NCBI RefSeq assembly: GCF_016031615.1
Contig: NZ_JACYXC010000001.1
Location: forward strand, 5,580,001-5,644,000
Direction: 5' to 3'
Source of the DNA: Streptomyces pactum
GTDB lineage: Bacteria; Actinomycetota; Actinomycetes; Streptomycetales; Streptomycetaceae
DNA length: 64,000 nt
Shown here in pieces: positions 43,872-57,310 of the stretch (positions are counted from its first letter, which is position 1; each line of letters begins with the position of its first letter). The notes beneath the pieces are model-generated. The model was not told the origin of the DNA. It did no database searches and saw nothing but the letters and a program-made list of their open reading frames with translations. The position numbers and the translations under genes were made by a program.

Positions 43872-45247
43872 CGTCCCGTACGCAGAAGGCGACGGCCCGC
43901 ACCTCCTCGGAGGGGCGGGCCGTCGCCCGTACCCAAACGCTTCTCAAGGGCGAGAACGGCATCGGCACGGTCCGCCGGACCGTGCTCCCCGGCGGGCTGC
44001 GGGTGGTCACCGAGACCCTGCCGTCGGTGCGCTCGGCCACCTTCGGCATCTGGGCGCACGTAGGCTCCCGCGACGAGACCCCGGCGCTCGGCGGTGCCAC
44101 CCACTACCTGGAACACCTGCTGTTCAAGGGCACCGCACGGCGCAGCGCGCTGGACATCTCGGCGGCGATCGACGCGGTCGGCGGTGAGATGAACGCGTTC
44201 ACCGCCAAGGAGTACACCTGCTACTACGCGCGGGTGCTCGACACCGATCTGCCGCTCGCCATCGACGTGGTCTGCGACATGCTCACCGGCTCGCTGATCG
44301 AGGCCGCGGACGTGGACGCCGAGCGCGGGGTGATCCTCGAAGAGATCGCGATGACCGAGGACGACCCGGGCGACTGCGTGCACGACCTGTTCGCGCACAC
44401 CATGTTCGGCGACACCCCGCTCGGCCGCCCGGTGCTCGGCACGGTGGACACCATCAACGCGCTGACCCGCGACCGCATCGCGCGCTTCTACCGCAAGCAC
44501 TACGACCCCACCCACCTGGTGGTGGCCGCCGCGGGCAACGTGGACCACGCCAAGGTGGTCCGGCTGGTGCGCCGGGCGTTCGAGCGCGCCGGGGCCCTGG
44601 ACCGCGCCGACGCCGTCCCGGTCGCCCCGCGCGAGGGCACCCGCACCCTCCGCACCGCCGGCCGGGTGGAGCTGCAGGGGCGCAAGACCGAGCAGGCCCA
44701 CGTCGTCCTCGGCATGCCGGGCATCGCCCGCACCGACGACCGCCGCTGGGCGCTGGGCGTGCTCAACGCGGCCCTCGGCGGCGGCATGAGCTCCCGGCTC
44801 TTCCAGGAGGTGCGGGAGAAGCGCGGCCTGGCGTACAGCGTGTACTCCTACACCTCCTCCTTCGCCGACTGCGGCCTGTTCGGCGTCTACGCCGGCTGCC
44901 GGCCGGGCCAGGTGGCGGACGTGCTGAAGATCTGCCGGGACGAGCTGGACCACGTCGCCGAGCACGGGCTCACCGACGAGGAGCTGCGCCGCGCCGTCGG
45001 CCAGCTGTGCGGCTCCACCGTGCTGGGCCTGGAGGACACCGGCGCGCTGATGAACCGCATCGGCAAGAGCGAGCTGTGCTGGGGGAGCCAGATGTCGGTG
45101 GACGACATGCTGGCCCGGATGCAGGCGGTCACCCCGGACGAGGTCCGCGAGGTGGCGCGCGATGTACTGGCCCAGCGCCCCTCGCTGTCCGTCATCGGCC
45201 CGCTGAAGGACAAACAGGCGGCGCGGCTGCACGAGGCGGTCTCCTGA
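43868..45247 (+). CDS. M16-family zinc metallopeptidase
   Basis: This 459-residue insulinase/pitrilysin-type peptidase has the inverted zinc motif HYLEH (His79-x-x-Glu82-His83) and the distal metal-binding Glu in AERGVILEEIAMTEDD. RPVLGTVDTINALTRDRIARFYRKHY is the typical sequence after the zinc site, and GGGMSSRLFQEVREKRGLAYSV is the substrate-binding C-terminal motif. The GTG start overlaps the pnp stop (GTGA at 43868-43871), so it is translationally coupled to PNPase, a layout conserved in actinobacteria. The natural substrate is unknown. Confidence 0.93.
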   Translation: MTSRTQKATARTSSEGRAVARTQTLLKGENGIGTVRRTVLPGGLRVVTETLPSVRSATFGIWAHVGSRDETPALGGATHYLEHLLFKGTARRSALDISAAIDAVGGEMNAFTAKEYTCYYARVLDTDLPLAIDVVCDMLTGSLIEAADVDAERGVILEEIAMTEDDPGDCVHDLFAHTMFGDTPLGRPVLGTVDTINALTRDRIARFYRKHYDPTHLVVAAAGNVDHAKVVRLVRRAFERAGALDRADAVPVAPREGTRTLRTAGRVELQGRKTEQAHVVLGMPGIARTDDRRWALGVLNAALGGGMSSRLFQEVREKRGLAYSVYSYTSSFADCGLFGVYAGCRPGQVADVLKICRDELDHVAEHGLTDEELRRAVGQLCGSTVLGLEDTGALMNRIGKSELCWGSQMSVDDMLARMQAVTPDEVREVARDVLAQRPSLSVIGPLKDKQAARLHEAVS

Positions 45248-45421
45248 CAACCGCCCCCGCCGGGCCCGGGGTCCGGGGAGCGGCGCACCGGACCTCCGGC
45301 GCGCCGCCCCGGCCCGGACCCGGGCACCGGGCCGGCGCCCGGGCCACCCCCCGGCCGCCGGCCCGCTCCCGGCCGTGACCCGGCCGGGGACCCAACCGCC
45401 AGGACCGGAGGAAGACGAGGA

Positions 45422-46174
45422 ATGAGCAAGCTGCGAGTGGCCGTCATCGGCGCCGGGGGCCGCATCGGCTCCGAGGCGGTACGGGCCGTGGAGGCGGCCG
45501 ACGACCTGGAGCTGGTGGCCGCGCTCGGCCGGGGCGACCGGCTGGAGACCCTGGTGGAGACCGGCGCCCAGGTGGCCGTCGAGCTGACCCACCCGGACGC
45601 GGTCATGGACAACCTCGACTTCTGCGTCGGGCACGGCATCCACGCCGTCGTGGGCACCACCGGCTGGACCGACGAGCGGCTGGACCGGCTGCGCGGCCGG
45701 CTGGCGGAGGCGCCGGGGACCGGGGTGCTGATCGCCCCCAACTTCTCCATCGGCGCCGTGCTGACCATGCGGTTCGCGCAGGCGGCGGCCCGCTTCTTCG
45801 AATCCGTCGAGGTCATCGAGCTGCACCACCCGGGCAAGGCGGACGCCCCCTCCGGCACCGCCACCCGCACCGCGCAGCTGATCGCCGCGGCGCGGGACGA
45901 GGCCGGCTGCGGTCCCCAGCCGGACGCCACCAGCACGGCGCTGGACGGCGCCCGCGGCGCGGACGTGGCCGGGGTGCCGGTGCACTCGGTGCGGCTGCGC
46001 GGCCTCCTCGCCCACCAGGAGGTGCTCCTCGGCGGCGAGGGGGAGACGCTCACCATCCGCCACGACTCGACGCACCACCGGAGCTTCATGCCCGGCATCC
46101 TGCTCGGCGTGCGCCGCGTTCCCACCACGCCGGGGCTGACCTTCGGCCTGGAACACTTCCTGGATCTGGACTGA
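45422..46174 (+). CDS. dapB: 4-hydroxy-tetrahydrodipicolinate reductase
   Basis: DapB reduces hydroxy-tetrahydrodipicolinate in the lysine/diaminopimelate pathway, which also feeds peptidoglycan. The 250-residue protein opens with the nucleotide-binding loop VAVIGAGGRIGSEAV. It has the substrate-binding VELTHPDAVMDNL, VGTTGWTDERL and IAPNFSIGAVL. It also carries the signature ELHHPGKADAPSGTA, containing the catalytic His and the binding Lys. The ATG follows AGGAGGAAGACGAGG. A separate dapA lies 2.7 kb downstream, so both early DAP enzymes are encoded in this block. Confidence 0.96.
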   Translation: MSKLRVAVIGAGGRIGSEAVRAVEAADDLELVAALGRGDRLETLVETGAQVAVELTHPDAVMDNLDFCVGHGIHAVVGTTGWTDERLDRLRGRLAEAPGTGVLIAPNFSIGAVLTMRFAQAAARFFESVEVIELHHPGKADAPSGTATRTAQLIAAARDEAGCGPQPDATSTALDGARGADVAGVPVHSVRLRGLLAHQEVLLGGEGETLTIRHDSTHHRSFMPGILLGVRRVPTTPGLTFGLEHFLDLD

Positions 46175-46179
46175 CCACC

Positions 46180-46626
46180 GTGCGCGCAAAGATCACGTAC
46201 TTCGTTCTCGCCGCCGTCCTCGTCGTCTACTTCGTCCTGGTCGGCAGCCGCGGGGTGCTGCTGATCGAGCAGGGCACCCCGGTCACCGTCGCCTTCGGGG
46301 TGTCGGTGCTGGTGCTGCCGTTCATCGGCGCCTGGTTCCTGTGGCAGACCACCCGGTTCGCCCGGAACGCCGACCGGCTCGCCCGGGAGCTGGAGGCGGA
46401 GGGCGGACTGCCGGTCGACGAGCTGGTGCGCACCCCCGGCGGCCGGATCGACCGCGCCTCGGCGGACGCGGTGTTCGCCAAGCGGCGCGCGGAGACCGAG
46501 GAGGCGCCGGACGACTGGCGCTCCTGGTTCCGGCTGGCCGTGGCCTACCACGACGCCCGGGACACCCCGCGGGCCCGCAAGGCGATGCAGCGCGCCATCG
46601 CCCTCCACGCCAACCCCCGGCGCTGA
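46180..46626 (+). CDS. Two-helix membrane protein of unknown function with TPR-like C-terminus
   Basis: The protein has 148 residues. Two hydrophobic helices (YFVLAAVLVVYFVLVG and TVAFGVSVLVLPFIGAWFLW) are followed by a cytoplasmic helical domain with a TPR-like unit (SWFRLAVAYHDARDTPRARKAMQRAI). The GTG at 46180 lies 5 bp after the dapB stop, suggesting one transcript with dapB. Family members occur next to dapB in streptomycetes (SCO5740-like, from memory); function is unknown. A strong bidirectional hairpin follows. Confidence 0.85.
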   Translation: MRAKITYFVLAAVLVVYFVLVGSRGVLLIEQGTPVTVAFGVSVLVLPFIGAWFLWQTTRFARNADRLARELEAEGGLPVDELVRTPGGRIDRASADAVFAKRRAETEEAPDDWRSWFRLAVAYHDARDTPRARKAMQRAIALHANPRR

Positions 46627-46627
46627 C

Positions 46628-46665
46628 GCGGGCGGGCCCGGGCACCTGTGCCCGGGCCCGCCCGC
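46628..46665. terminator. Bidirectional terminator
   Basis: An 18-bp perfect inverted repeat (46628-46645 with 46648-46665) with a 2-bp spacer lies between the convergent ends of the two membrane-protein genes. The hairpin is very stable and lacks a U-tract. Confidence 0.75.
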
Positions 46666-46724
46666 CTCGCGTCCGTCCGCGCGTCCCGCCGCGTCCGCCG
46701 GGTCCCCGCCCGGCCGGCGGCCGC

Positions 46725-47273
46725 TCAGCGGCGCCCGGCCGCCCACCGCTCGACGGCGTCGGCGGCCATGTCGAACGCCTCCGGCCGGCCCAGGAAGTCG
46801 GCGCTGTGGTCGGTGATCACCGCGCGCAGCGGCTCGCCGCCCACCGGTTCGACGACCACCGCCTGGCCCTGCACGGTCCGCGGCAGGCCGAGGAACTTCA
46901 CCGGCCGCTGCACGGTGCGGACCGCGCCCACCCGGGACCAGGGGACGGTGGTGGTGCCGAAGAGCGTGATCTGCCGCAGCCCCTGTCCGCTCATCCACAC
47001 GCCGGTGCGGACCAGCCGGACCGCCCCGACGATCACACAGGCGGCCACCGCGAGGCAGATCCCGGCCGCCGGCAGCGCCCCCGCCAGCGCGATGATCAGC
47101 GTGGAGAACAGGATGTACGAGGCGAGGAGCAGCAGCAGCGCGGCGCCGGCGACCCGCCAGGGCCCGGGGCGGTAGGGGCGCCGCCAGCGGTCCCGCTCGT
47201 CGTACGGCAGCGGACCGGGGTCGGACGCGTGGTCGTCGGCGGAGCGGTCGGCGGTCAGGAACGGCAGGGGCAC
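46725..47273 (-). CDS. PH-domain membrane protein of unknown function
   Basis: The protein has 182 residues. A hydrophilic head of about 40 residues is followed by two transmembrane helices (VAGAALLLLLASYILFSTLI and AAGICLAVAACVIVGAVRLV). A bacterial PH-like domain then shows GVWMSGQGLRQITLFGTTTVPWSRVGAVRTV. It starts from GTG 47273. It reads toward the dapB-linked gene and lies 62 bp downstream of the next small gene on the same strand. Similar PH-domain proteins of this size are common in Streptomyces; their role is not established. Confidence 0.85.
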   Translation of the reverse strand: MPLPFLTADRSADDHASDPGPLPYDERDRWRRPYRPGPWRVAGAALLLLLASYILFSTLIIALAGALPAAGICLAVAACVIVGAVRLVRTGVWMSGQGLRQITLFGTTTVPWSRVGAVRTVQRPVKFLGLPRTVQGQAVVVEPVGGEPLRAVITDHSADFLGRPEAFDMAADAVERWAAGRR

Positions 47274-47335
47274 GACAAGTCCTCACTCACACGCGCGATC
47301 GGGGGCTGTGGTGGGTGAGGCTATCCCAGCCGTTC

Positions 47336-47605
47336 TCAGCGGCCCTGCGACGCCTCCGTGCGCTGCACCTCACGGGTGTCGTGCGACTGGGACCCCAGCG
47401 CGGGCAGCCCGAACAGCAGGGCGCCGACGAACCCGGCCACGATGACCAGCGCCACCAGGACGTTCCCGGCCAGCTCCGACAGCCCGGCCCGCTGCCGGGG
47501 CGGCGGGGCGACGTTGCTGCGGAACTGCTCCGCCTCGGCGACGAAGGCGAACGGCACGGACTCGGACCTGCGGACACCGCCCGGCGACGGCGGGGAGAGG
47601 GGCAT
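47336..47605 (-). CDS. Small single-pass membrane protein
   Basis: The protein has 89 residues. A hydrophilic N-terminus (MPLSPPSPGGVRRSESVPFA) is followed by one transmembrane helix (ELAGNVLVALVIVAGFVGALLFGL) and a short polar tail. The ATG at 47605 is supported by AGGAG seven bases upstream; the open frame extends further up but without a ribosome site. I recognise no family. It precedes the PH-domain gene on the same strand and may be co-transcribed with it. Confidence 0.75.
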   Translation of the reverse strand: MPLSPPSPGGVRRSESVPFAFVAEAEQFRSNVAPPPRQRAGLSELAGNVLVALVIVAGFVGALLFGLPALGSQSHDTREVQRTEASQGR

Positions 47606-47950
47606 GCTGGCACTCCTGTGGGAACGACGGGGCACTCGGCGGCGGACCGCCACCTCGGAAGACGACGGATCGCCCGCTCGGGATGCCCGTTTTCGTCATC
47701 TTCGAAGAAAAATACCAACCGTCGTCCGTCTCCTCCGGCGACGAACCGCTTCGGACCGCCCCCTCGGCAGCTCCCGACGCCCTCCGCCGCCCCCGGCCGT
47801 GGTCCGGCGGCGTCCGGGGCGGGGTCCTCCGCCGGCACGCCCCCCGCGGGGCGGGCCGGGAGCCGGTGCGCGGGGCGCCCGTCGAGGACGCCCGGCGGCG
47901 GCCCGTAAGCTGGGCGCGCCCGAGCGACGCAACTGGAAGGACCCCCGCCG
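47606..47950. other. Divergent intergenic region upstream of thyX
   Basis: The 345-bp gap holds promoters for the minus-strand membrane genes and for thyX. An AT-rich patch at about 47688-47725 (ttcgaagaaaaatacc) is the likeliest promoter zone; it includes the short palindrome cttcgaag. The thyX ribosome site GGAAGGA ends near 47942. Confidence 0.5.
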
Positions 47951-48694
47951 GTGACCGACACCCCCGCAGAGAACGCGCAGCAGGCCAGCTTCCGCAGCGA
48001 TGTGACCGTCGAGCTCGTCAAGCACAGCGCGGCCGACTCCGACGTGCTGTGGGCGGCCCGGGTCTCCACCGCCGGTGAGCAGTCGCTGGACGAGCTGCGG
48101 AAGGACCCCGAGCGTTCCAAGGGTCTGATCAACTTCCTGATGCGGGACCGGCACGGCAGCCCGTTCGAGCACAACTCGATGACGTTCTTCATCAGCGCCC
48201 CGATCTTCGTCTTCCGCGAGTTCATGCGGCACCGCGTGGGCTGGTCCTACAACGAGGAGTCGGGCCGCTACCGGGAGCTGGAGCCGGTGTTCTACGTACC
48301 GGGGGAGTCCCGGAAGCTGGTGCAGGAGGGCCGTCCGGGCAAGTACCGGTTCGTCGAGGGCACCCCCGAGCAGCACGAGCTGACCGGCCGGGTGATGGAG
48401 GACGCCTACCGGCAGGCGTACCGCGCCTACCAGGAGATGCTGGCCGCGGGGGTGGCCCGTGAGGTGGCCCGCGCGGTGCTGCCGGTGGGCCTGTTCTCCT
48501 CGATGTACGCCACCTGCAACGCCCGCTCCCTGATGCACTTCCTGGGCCTGCGCACCCAGCACGAGCAGGCGAAGGTGCCGTCCTTCCCGCAGCGCGAGAT
48601 CGAGATGGTGGGGGAGCGGATGGAGGCGGAGTGGGCGAAGCTGATGCCGCTCACGCACGCCGCCTTCAACGCCAACGGTCGGGTGGCCCCCTGA
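47951..48694 (+). CDS. thyX: Flavin-dependent thymidylate synthase
   Basis: ThyX makes dTMP from dUMP using FAD, NADPH and methylene-tetrahydrofolate. The 247-residue protein carries the ThyX motif RHRVGWSYNEESGRY near residues 93-107. GSPFEHNSMTFFISAPIFVFREF precedes it and VARAVLPVGLFSSMYATCNARSLMHFL follows. The GTG start at 47951 follows GGAAGGACC. Streptomyces place thyX directly upstream of dapA, as here. Confidence 0.96.
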   Translation: MTDTPAENAQQASFRSDVTVELVKHSAADSDVLWAARVSTAGEQSLDELRKDPERSKGLINFLMRDRHGSPFEHNSMTFFISAPIFVFREFMRHRVGWSYNEESGRYRELEPVFYVPGESRKLVQEGRPGKYRFVEGTPEQHELTGRVMEDAYRQAYRAYQEMLAAGVAREVARAVLPVGLFSSMYATCNARSLMHFLGLRTQHEQAKVPSFPQREIEMVGERMEAEWAKLMPLTHAAFNANGRVAP

Positions 48695-48744
48695 TCCGGC
48701 GGGTGGCGCGGGACCGTACGGGCCAGTAGCAAGAAGTGTCCGGT

Positions 48745-48774
48745 TTGCGGCATTTCGCGACATTCATTTAGGCT
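48745..48774 (+). promoter_or_regulatory. Candidate dapA promoter
   Basis: TTGCGG (48745-48750), an 18-bp spacer and TAGGCT (48769-48774) fit a primary-sigma promoter between thyX and dapA. The predicted start lies just before or inside the hairpin at 48787-48822. Confidence 0.5.
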
Positions 48775-48786
48775 GACCGTACGGGT

Positions 48787-48822
48787 CCGGCACTGCCTGA
48801 ACCCCCGAGCAGGCAGTGCCGG
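48787..48822 (+). promoter_or_regulatory. Hairpin in the dapA leader
   Basis: A perfect 13-bp stem (48787-48799 with 48810-48822) with a 10-nt loop lies right after the dapA promoter candidate, 60 bp before the ATG. There is no U-tract. It may be a leader hairpin or an operator dyad; it could also serve as a late thyX terminator. Confidence 0.6.
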
Positions 48823-48882
48823 GCTCCATCTCGCCCGCCCCGAACGAGCGCCTCGGGGCAACGTACGAGTAGCGTTGGTCCC

Positions 48883-49782
48883 ATGGCTCCGACTTCCACT
48901 CCGCAGACCCCCTTCGGGCGGGTGCTGACCGCCATGGTCACGCCTTTCACCGCTGACGGCGCTCTCGACATCGACGGCGCCCAGCGACTCGCCGCCCATC
49001 TGGTGGACGCCGGCAACGACGGTCTGATCGTCAACGGCACCACCGGCGAGTCCCCGACCACCACCGACGCGGAGAAAGCGCAGCTGGTACGGGCCGTGGT
49101 CGAGGCGGTCGGAGACCGTGCCCACGTGGTGGCCGGAGCCAGCACCAACGACACCCGGCACAGCGTCGAGCTGGCCCGTGCCGCCGAGCAGGCGGGCGCG
49201 CACGGCCTGCTCGCGGTGACCCCGTACTACAGCAAGCCCCCGCAGGAGGGGCTCTTCCGCCACTTCACCGCGATCGCCGACGCCACCGGCCTGCCGGTGA
49301 TGCTGTACGACATCCCGGGCCGCAGCGGGGTCCCGATCAGCACCGAGACGATCGTGCGGCTCGCCGAGCACCCGAGGATCGTCGCCAACAAGGACGCCAA
49401 GGGCGACCTGGGGCGCGCCAGCTGGGCCATCGCACGGTCCCGGCTGGCCTGGTACTCCGGCGACGACATGCTCAACCTGCCGCTGCTCTCGGTCGGCGCC
49501 GTGGGCTTCGTGTCCGTGGTCGGCCACCTGGTGAGCGGGGACCTGCGGGCGATGCTCGACGCCCACCTGTCGGGCGACGTGGCCAAGGCCACCGAGATCC
49601 ACCAGAAGCTGCTGCCCGTCTTCACCGGCATGTTCCGCACCCAGGGCGTGATCACCACCAAGGCCGCGCTGACCCTGCTGGGCCTGCCCGCCGGCCCCCT
49701 GCGGCTGCCGCTGGTGGAGCTGTCCGCGGAGGAGACCGAGCAGCTCAGGCGCGATCTCGCCGCCGGCGGGGTACAGGTGTAA
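48883..49782 (+). CDS. dapA: 4-hydroxy-tetrahydrodipicolinate synthase
   Basis: DapA condenses pyruvate with aspartate semialdehyde, the first committed step of lysine/DAP synthesis. The 299-residue TIM-barrel protein has the TPYYSKPPQEG motif (catalytic Tyr at about 116), the NGTTGESPTT substrate-binding loop and the Schiff-base Lys170 in VANKDAKGD. It ends normally at 49782. The ATG start was chosen over upstream codons because the leader hairpin precedes it. It may be one of several dapA copies in the genome. RNase J follows after 103 bp. Confidence 0.95.
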   Translation: MAPTSTPQTPFGRVLTAMVTPFTADGALDIDGAQRLAAHLVDAGNDGLIVNGTTGESPTTTDAEKAQLVRAVVEAVGDRAHVVAGASTNDTRHSVELARAAEQAGAHGLLAVTPYYSKPPQEGLFRHFTAIADATGLPVMLYDIPGRSGVPISTETIVRLAEHPRIVANKDAKGDLGRASWAIARSRLAWYSGDDMLNLPLLSVGAVGFVSVVGHLVSGDLRAMLDAHLSGDVAKATEIHQKLLPVFTGMFRTQGVITTKAALTLLGLPAGPLRLPLVELSAEETEQLRRDLAAGGVQV

Positions 49783-49885
49783 ACACCGACTTCACAACTG
49801 AATACCGCCCCATCAGCAAGTGCACGAATGTCACGCGCGCCATGTGCCCCGACGGGCATGTGGCGTGTGTGGTGAGGAGAGTCTT

Positions 49886-51571
49886 TTGAGTCATCCGCAT
49901 CCCGAGCTCGGCCCCCCGCCGAAGCTTCCCCAGGGTGGTCTGCGGGTCACCCCGCTCGGCGGCCTGGGCGAGATCGGCCGCAACATGACGGTCTTCGAGT
50001 ACGGCGGCCGGTTGCTGATCGTCGACTGCGGAGTGCTCTTCCCCGAGGAGGAGCAGCCCGGAGTTGATCTGATCCTGCCCGACTTCACATCCATCCGGCA
50101 CCGCCTCGGCGACATCGAGGGCATCGTGCTCACCCACGGTCACGAGGACCACATCGGGGGAGTGCCGTTCCTGCTGCGCGAGAAGCCGGACATCCCGCTG
50201 ATCGGCTCCAAGCTCACGCTGGCCCTGATCGAGGCCAAGCTGCAGGAGCACCGCATCCGGCCCTACACCCTGGAGGTGGTGGAGGGGCACCGCGAGCGCA
50301 TCGGACCCTTCGACTGCGAGTTCGTGGCGGTCAACCACTCCATCCCGGACGCCCTGGCGGTCGCCATCCGCACCCCGGCGGGCATGGTGGTGCACACCGG
50401 CGACTTCAAGATGGACCAGCTGCCGCTGGACGGCCGCCTCACCGACCTGCCGGCCTTCGCCCGGCTCGGCGAGGAGGGCATCGACCTGCTGCTGTCGGAC
50501 TCCACCAACGCCGAGGTACCCGGCTTCGTCCCGCCCGAGCGCGACATCTCCAACGTGCTCCGCCAGGTCTTCGCCAGTGCCCAGAAGCGCATCATCGTGG
50601 CGAGCTTCGCCAGCCACGTCCACCGCATCCAGCAGATCCTGGACACCGCGTACGAGTACGGGCGGCGGGTCGCCTTCGTGGGCCGGTCCATGGTCCGCAA
50701 CATGGGCATCGCCCGGGACCTGGGGTACCTGCGGGTGCCGGCCGGGCTCGTGGTGGACGTGAAGACGCTCGACGACCTGCCCGACGACGAGATCGTGCTG
50801 GTCTGCACCGGTTCCCAGGGCGAGCCGATGGCGGCGCTGTCGCGGATGGCCAACCGCGACCACCAGATCCGCATCGTCCAGGGCGACACGGTGATCCTCG
50901 CGTCGTCGCTGATCCCCGGCAACGAGACCGCCGTCTACCGGGTGATCAACGGGCTCACCCGCTGGGGCGCCAACGTCGTGCACAAGGGCAACGCCAAGGT
51001 GCACGTCTCGGGGCACGCCTCGGCCGGCGAGCTGCTGTACTTCTACAACATCTGCAAGCCGAAGAACCTGATGCCGGTACACGGCGAATGGCGCCACCTG
51101 CGGGCGAACGCGGAGCTGGGTGCCCTCACCGGAGTGCCCAAGAACCGCTGCGTGATCGCCGAGGACGGCGTGGTGGTGGACCTGGTGGACGGCATCGCCA
51201 AGATCGTCGGCAAGGTGCAGGCAGGTTATGTGTACGTCGATGGCCTGTCGGTCGGCGACGTCACCGAGTCCTCGCTGAAGGACCGCCGGATCCTGGGCGA
51301 GGAGGGCATCATCTCGGTCTTCGTGGTGGTGGACAGCACCACCGGCAAGATCGTGGGCGGCCCGCACATCCAGGCCCGCGGCTCCGGTATCGACGACGCC
51401 GCCTTCGGCGACGTGGTGCCGAAGGTCGAGGAGGCCCTGGCCCGGTCCGCCTCCGACGGCGTCGCCGACCCCCACCAGCTCCAGCAGCTGGTGCGCCGGT
51501 CGATCGGCAAGTGGGTCGCGGACACCTACCGGCGCCGGCCGATGATCCTGCCGGTCGTCGTCGAGGTCTGA
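49886..51571 (+). CDS. rnj: Ribonuclease J
   Basis: RNase J is a metallo-beta-lactamase/beta-CASP endo- and 5'-exonuclease important for mRNA and rRNA processing. The 561-residue length equals that of the Streptomyces enzyme as I recall it. Motifs include the zinc ligands LTHGHEDHIGG, VVHTGDFKMD, the beta-CASP region ASFASHVHRIQQ and HVSGHASAGEL, and a C-terminal dimerisation domain. The start is a TTG at 49886 (MSHPHPELGPPPKLPQGG), supported by GGTGAGGAGAG just upstream; longer in-frame starts are not conserved. It is followed by a strong terminator and the rRNA operon. Confidence 0.95.
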   Translation: MSHPHPELGPPPKLPQGGLRVTPLGGLGEIGRNMTVFEYGGRLLIVDCGVLFPEEEQPGVDLILPDFTSIRHRLGDIEGIVLTHGHEDHIGGVPFLLREKPDIPLIGSKLTLALIEAKLQEHRIRPYTLEVVEGHRERIGPFDCEFVAVNHSIPDALAVAIRTPAGMVVHTGDFKMDQLPLDGRLTDLPAFARLGEEGIDLLLSDSTNAEVPGFVPPERDISNVLRQVFASAQKRIIVASFASHVHRIQQILDTAYEYGRRVAFVGRSMVRNMGIARDLGYLRVPAGLVVDVKTLDDLPDDEIVLVCTGSQGEPMAALSRMANRDHQIRIVQGDTVILASSLIPGNETAVYRVINGLTRWGANVVHKGNAKVHVSGHASAGELLYFYNICKPKNLMPVHGEWRHLRANAELGALTGVPKNRCVIAEDGVVVDLVDGIAKIVGKVQAGYVYVDGLSVGDVTESSLKDRRILGEEGIISVFVVVDSTTGKIVGGPHIQARGSGIDDAAFGDVVPKVEEALARSASDGVADPHQLQQLVRRSIGKWVADTYRRRPMILPVVVEV

Positions 51572-51593
51572 CGGAGCATCAGGACGCTGACCA

Positions 51594-51631
51594 GGAGCGG
51601 GGCGCTCGATTTGCATCGGGCGCCCCGCTCC
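51594..51631 (+). terminator. Terminator downstream of the RNase J gene
   Basis: A 17-bp stem (51594-51610 with 51615-51631, one wobble pair) with a 4-nt loop begins 23 bp after the stop codon. It separates the RNase J unit from the rRNA promoters. Confidence 0.8.
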
Positions 51632-51724
51632 AGTACGTTTACGGCTCCGCCCAACGGGGAACCCCGCGAGCGCCACGGCGCCGCTGAGGGTCCGTCAGGT
51701 GGGTGGGAAACCGGCTCAGAGAAT

Positions 51725-51836
51725 TCTGATAAAGTCGGAACGCGCCGGAAGGTGCGAAACAAACCCCCTCCAACGGGGACCGGAAAAGAGATCCGAACCG
51801 GGAACGGAACGGAAAACGGATCTGGTAAGGTTGGAA
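51725..51836 (+). promoter_or_regulatory. Duplicated rRNA promoter blocks
   Basis: The motif tctgataaagtcggaa (51725-51740) recurs as tctggtaaggttggaa (51821-51836), 96 bp apart. Both contain a -10-like hexamer (TAAAGT, TAAGGT). Tandem promoters are usual for Streptomyces rRNA operons. I see no consensus -35, so the exact start sites are uncertain. Confidence 0.55.
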
Positions 51837-51898
51837 ACACCGAAGGGAAGCGCCCGGAGGAAAGCCCGAGAGGGTGAGTACGAAGGAAGCGTCCGTTC

Positions 51899-51920
51899 CT
51901 TGAGAACTCAACAGCGTGCC
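51899..51920 (+). promoter_or_regulatory. boxA-like antitermination element in the rRNA leader
   Basis: The conserved actinobacterial leader word TTGAGAACTCAACAGCGTG lies 168 bp before the 16S gene. A related copy (TTTGAGAACTGCACAG, 53865-53880) occurs in the 16S-23S spacer. They are expected to recruit the NusA/NusB antitermination complex. Confidence 0.7.
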
Positions 51921-52018
51921 AAAAGTCAACGCCAGATATGTTGATACCCCGTCTCCGGGCCGGTGAATGGCCGGGAGTCGAGGTTCCTTTGAAGAAACAC
52001 ACACAGCGAGGACGCTGT

Positions 52019-52049
52019 GAACCGTCGGGACTATTCCTCCCGGCGGTTC
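52019..52049 (+). other. Leader hairpin upstream of 16S rRNA
   Basis: A 12-bp stem with one wobble pair (52019-52030 with 52038-52049, 7-nt loop) lies about 40 nt before the 16S 5' end. It is probably part of the precursor processed during rRNA maturation. Confidence 0.5.
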
Positions 52050-52087
52050 CGCTCAACGCGAGTGACGCCCCGAGTACGGGGAAGCAT

Positions 52088-57023
<4,936 letters not shown>

Positions 57024-57094
57024 CAGTTGCTCGCGTCCACTGTGTTGGTTCTGAAGTAACGACCGTGTTGTGTCCGGTTGGTTAACTTCATAGT

Positions 57095-57213
57095 GTTTCG
57101 GTGGTTATTGCGTTAGGGGAACGCCCGGTTACATTCCGAACCCGGAAGCTAAGCCTTTCAGCGCCGATGGTACTGCAGGGGGGACCCTGTGGGAGAGTAG
57201 GACGCCGCCGAAC
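57095..57213 (+). rRNA. rrf: 5S ribosomal RNA
   Basis: These 119 nt begin gtttcggtggtt and end cgccgccgaac, with the conserved cccggttacattccgaac and ggaagctaag blocks of Streptomyces 5S rRNA. The gene lies 71 bp after 23S and is followed by a strong terminator. Confidence 0.95.
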
Positions 57214-57225
57214 AATCATTGTGGT

Positions 57226-57263
57226 GAAGCCCTGGCGGGAACTTCGGTTCCTGCCAGGGCTTC
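57226..57263 (+). terminator. rRNA operon terminator
   Basis: A 17-bp stem with one wobble (57226-57242 with 57247-57263) and a TTCG tetraloop lies 13 bp after 5S. This is an unusually stable hairpin, typical for ending an rRNA operon. Confidence 0.9.
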
Positions 57264-57310
57264 GCTGCGTTGTGCTCCCGGTCACTCACCGTTCATGTTG
57301 CCTCGGCACC

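Noticed and set aside
57101..57310. 5' extension of the DegT-like frame into 5S rRNA
   Set aside because: The first codons are 5S and terminator sequence; the family-like part starts at 57311.
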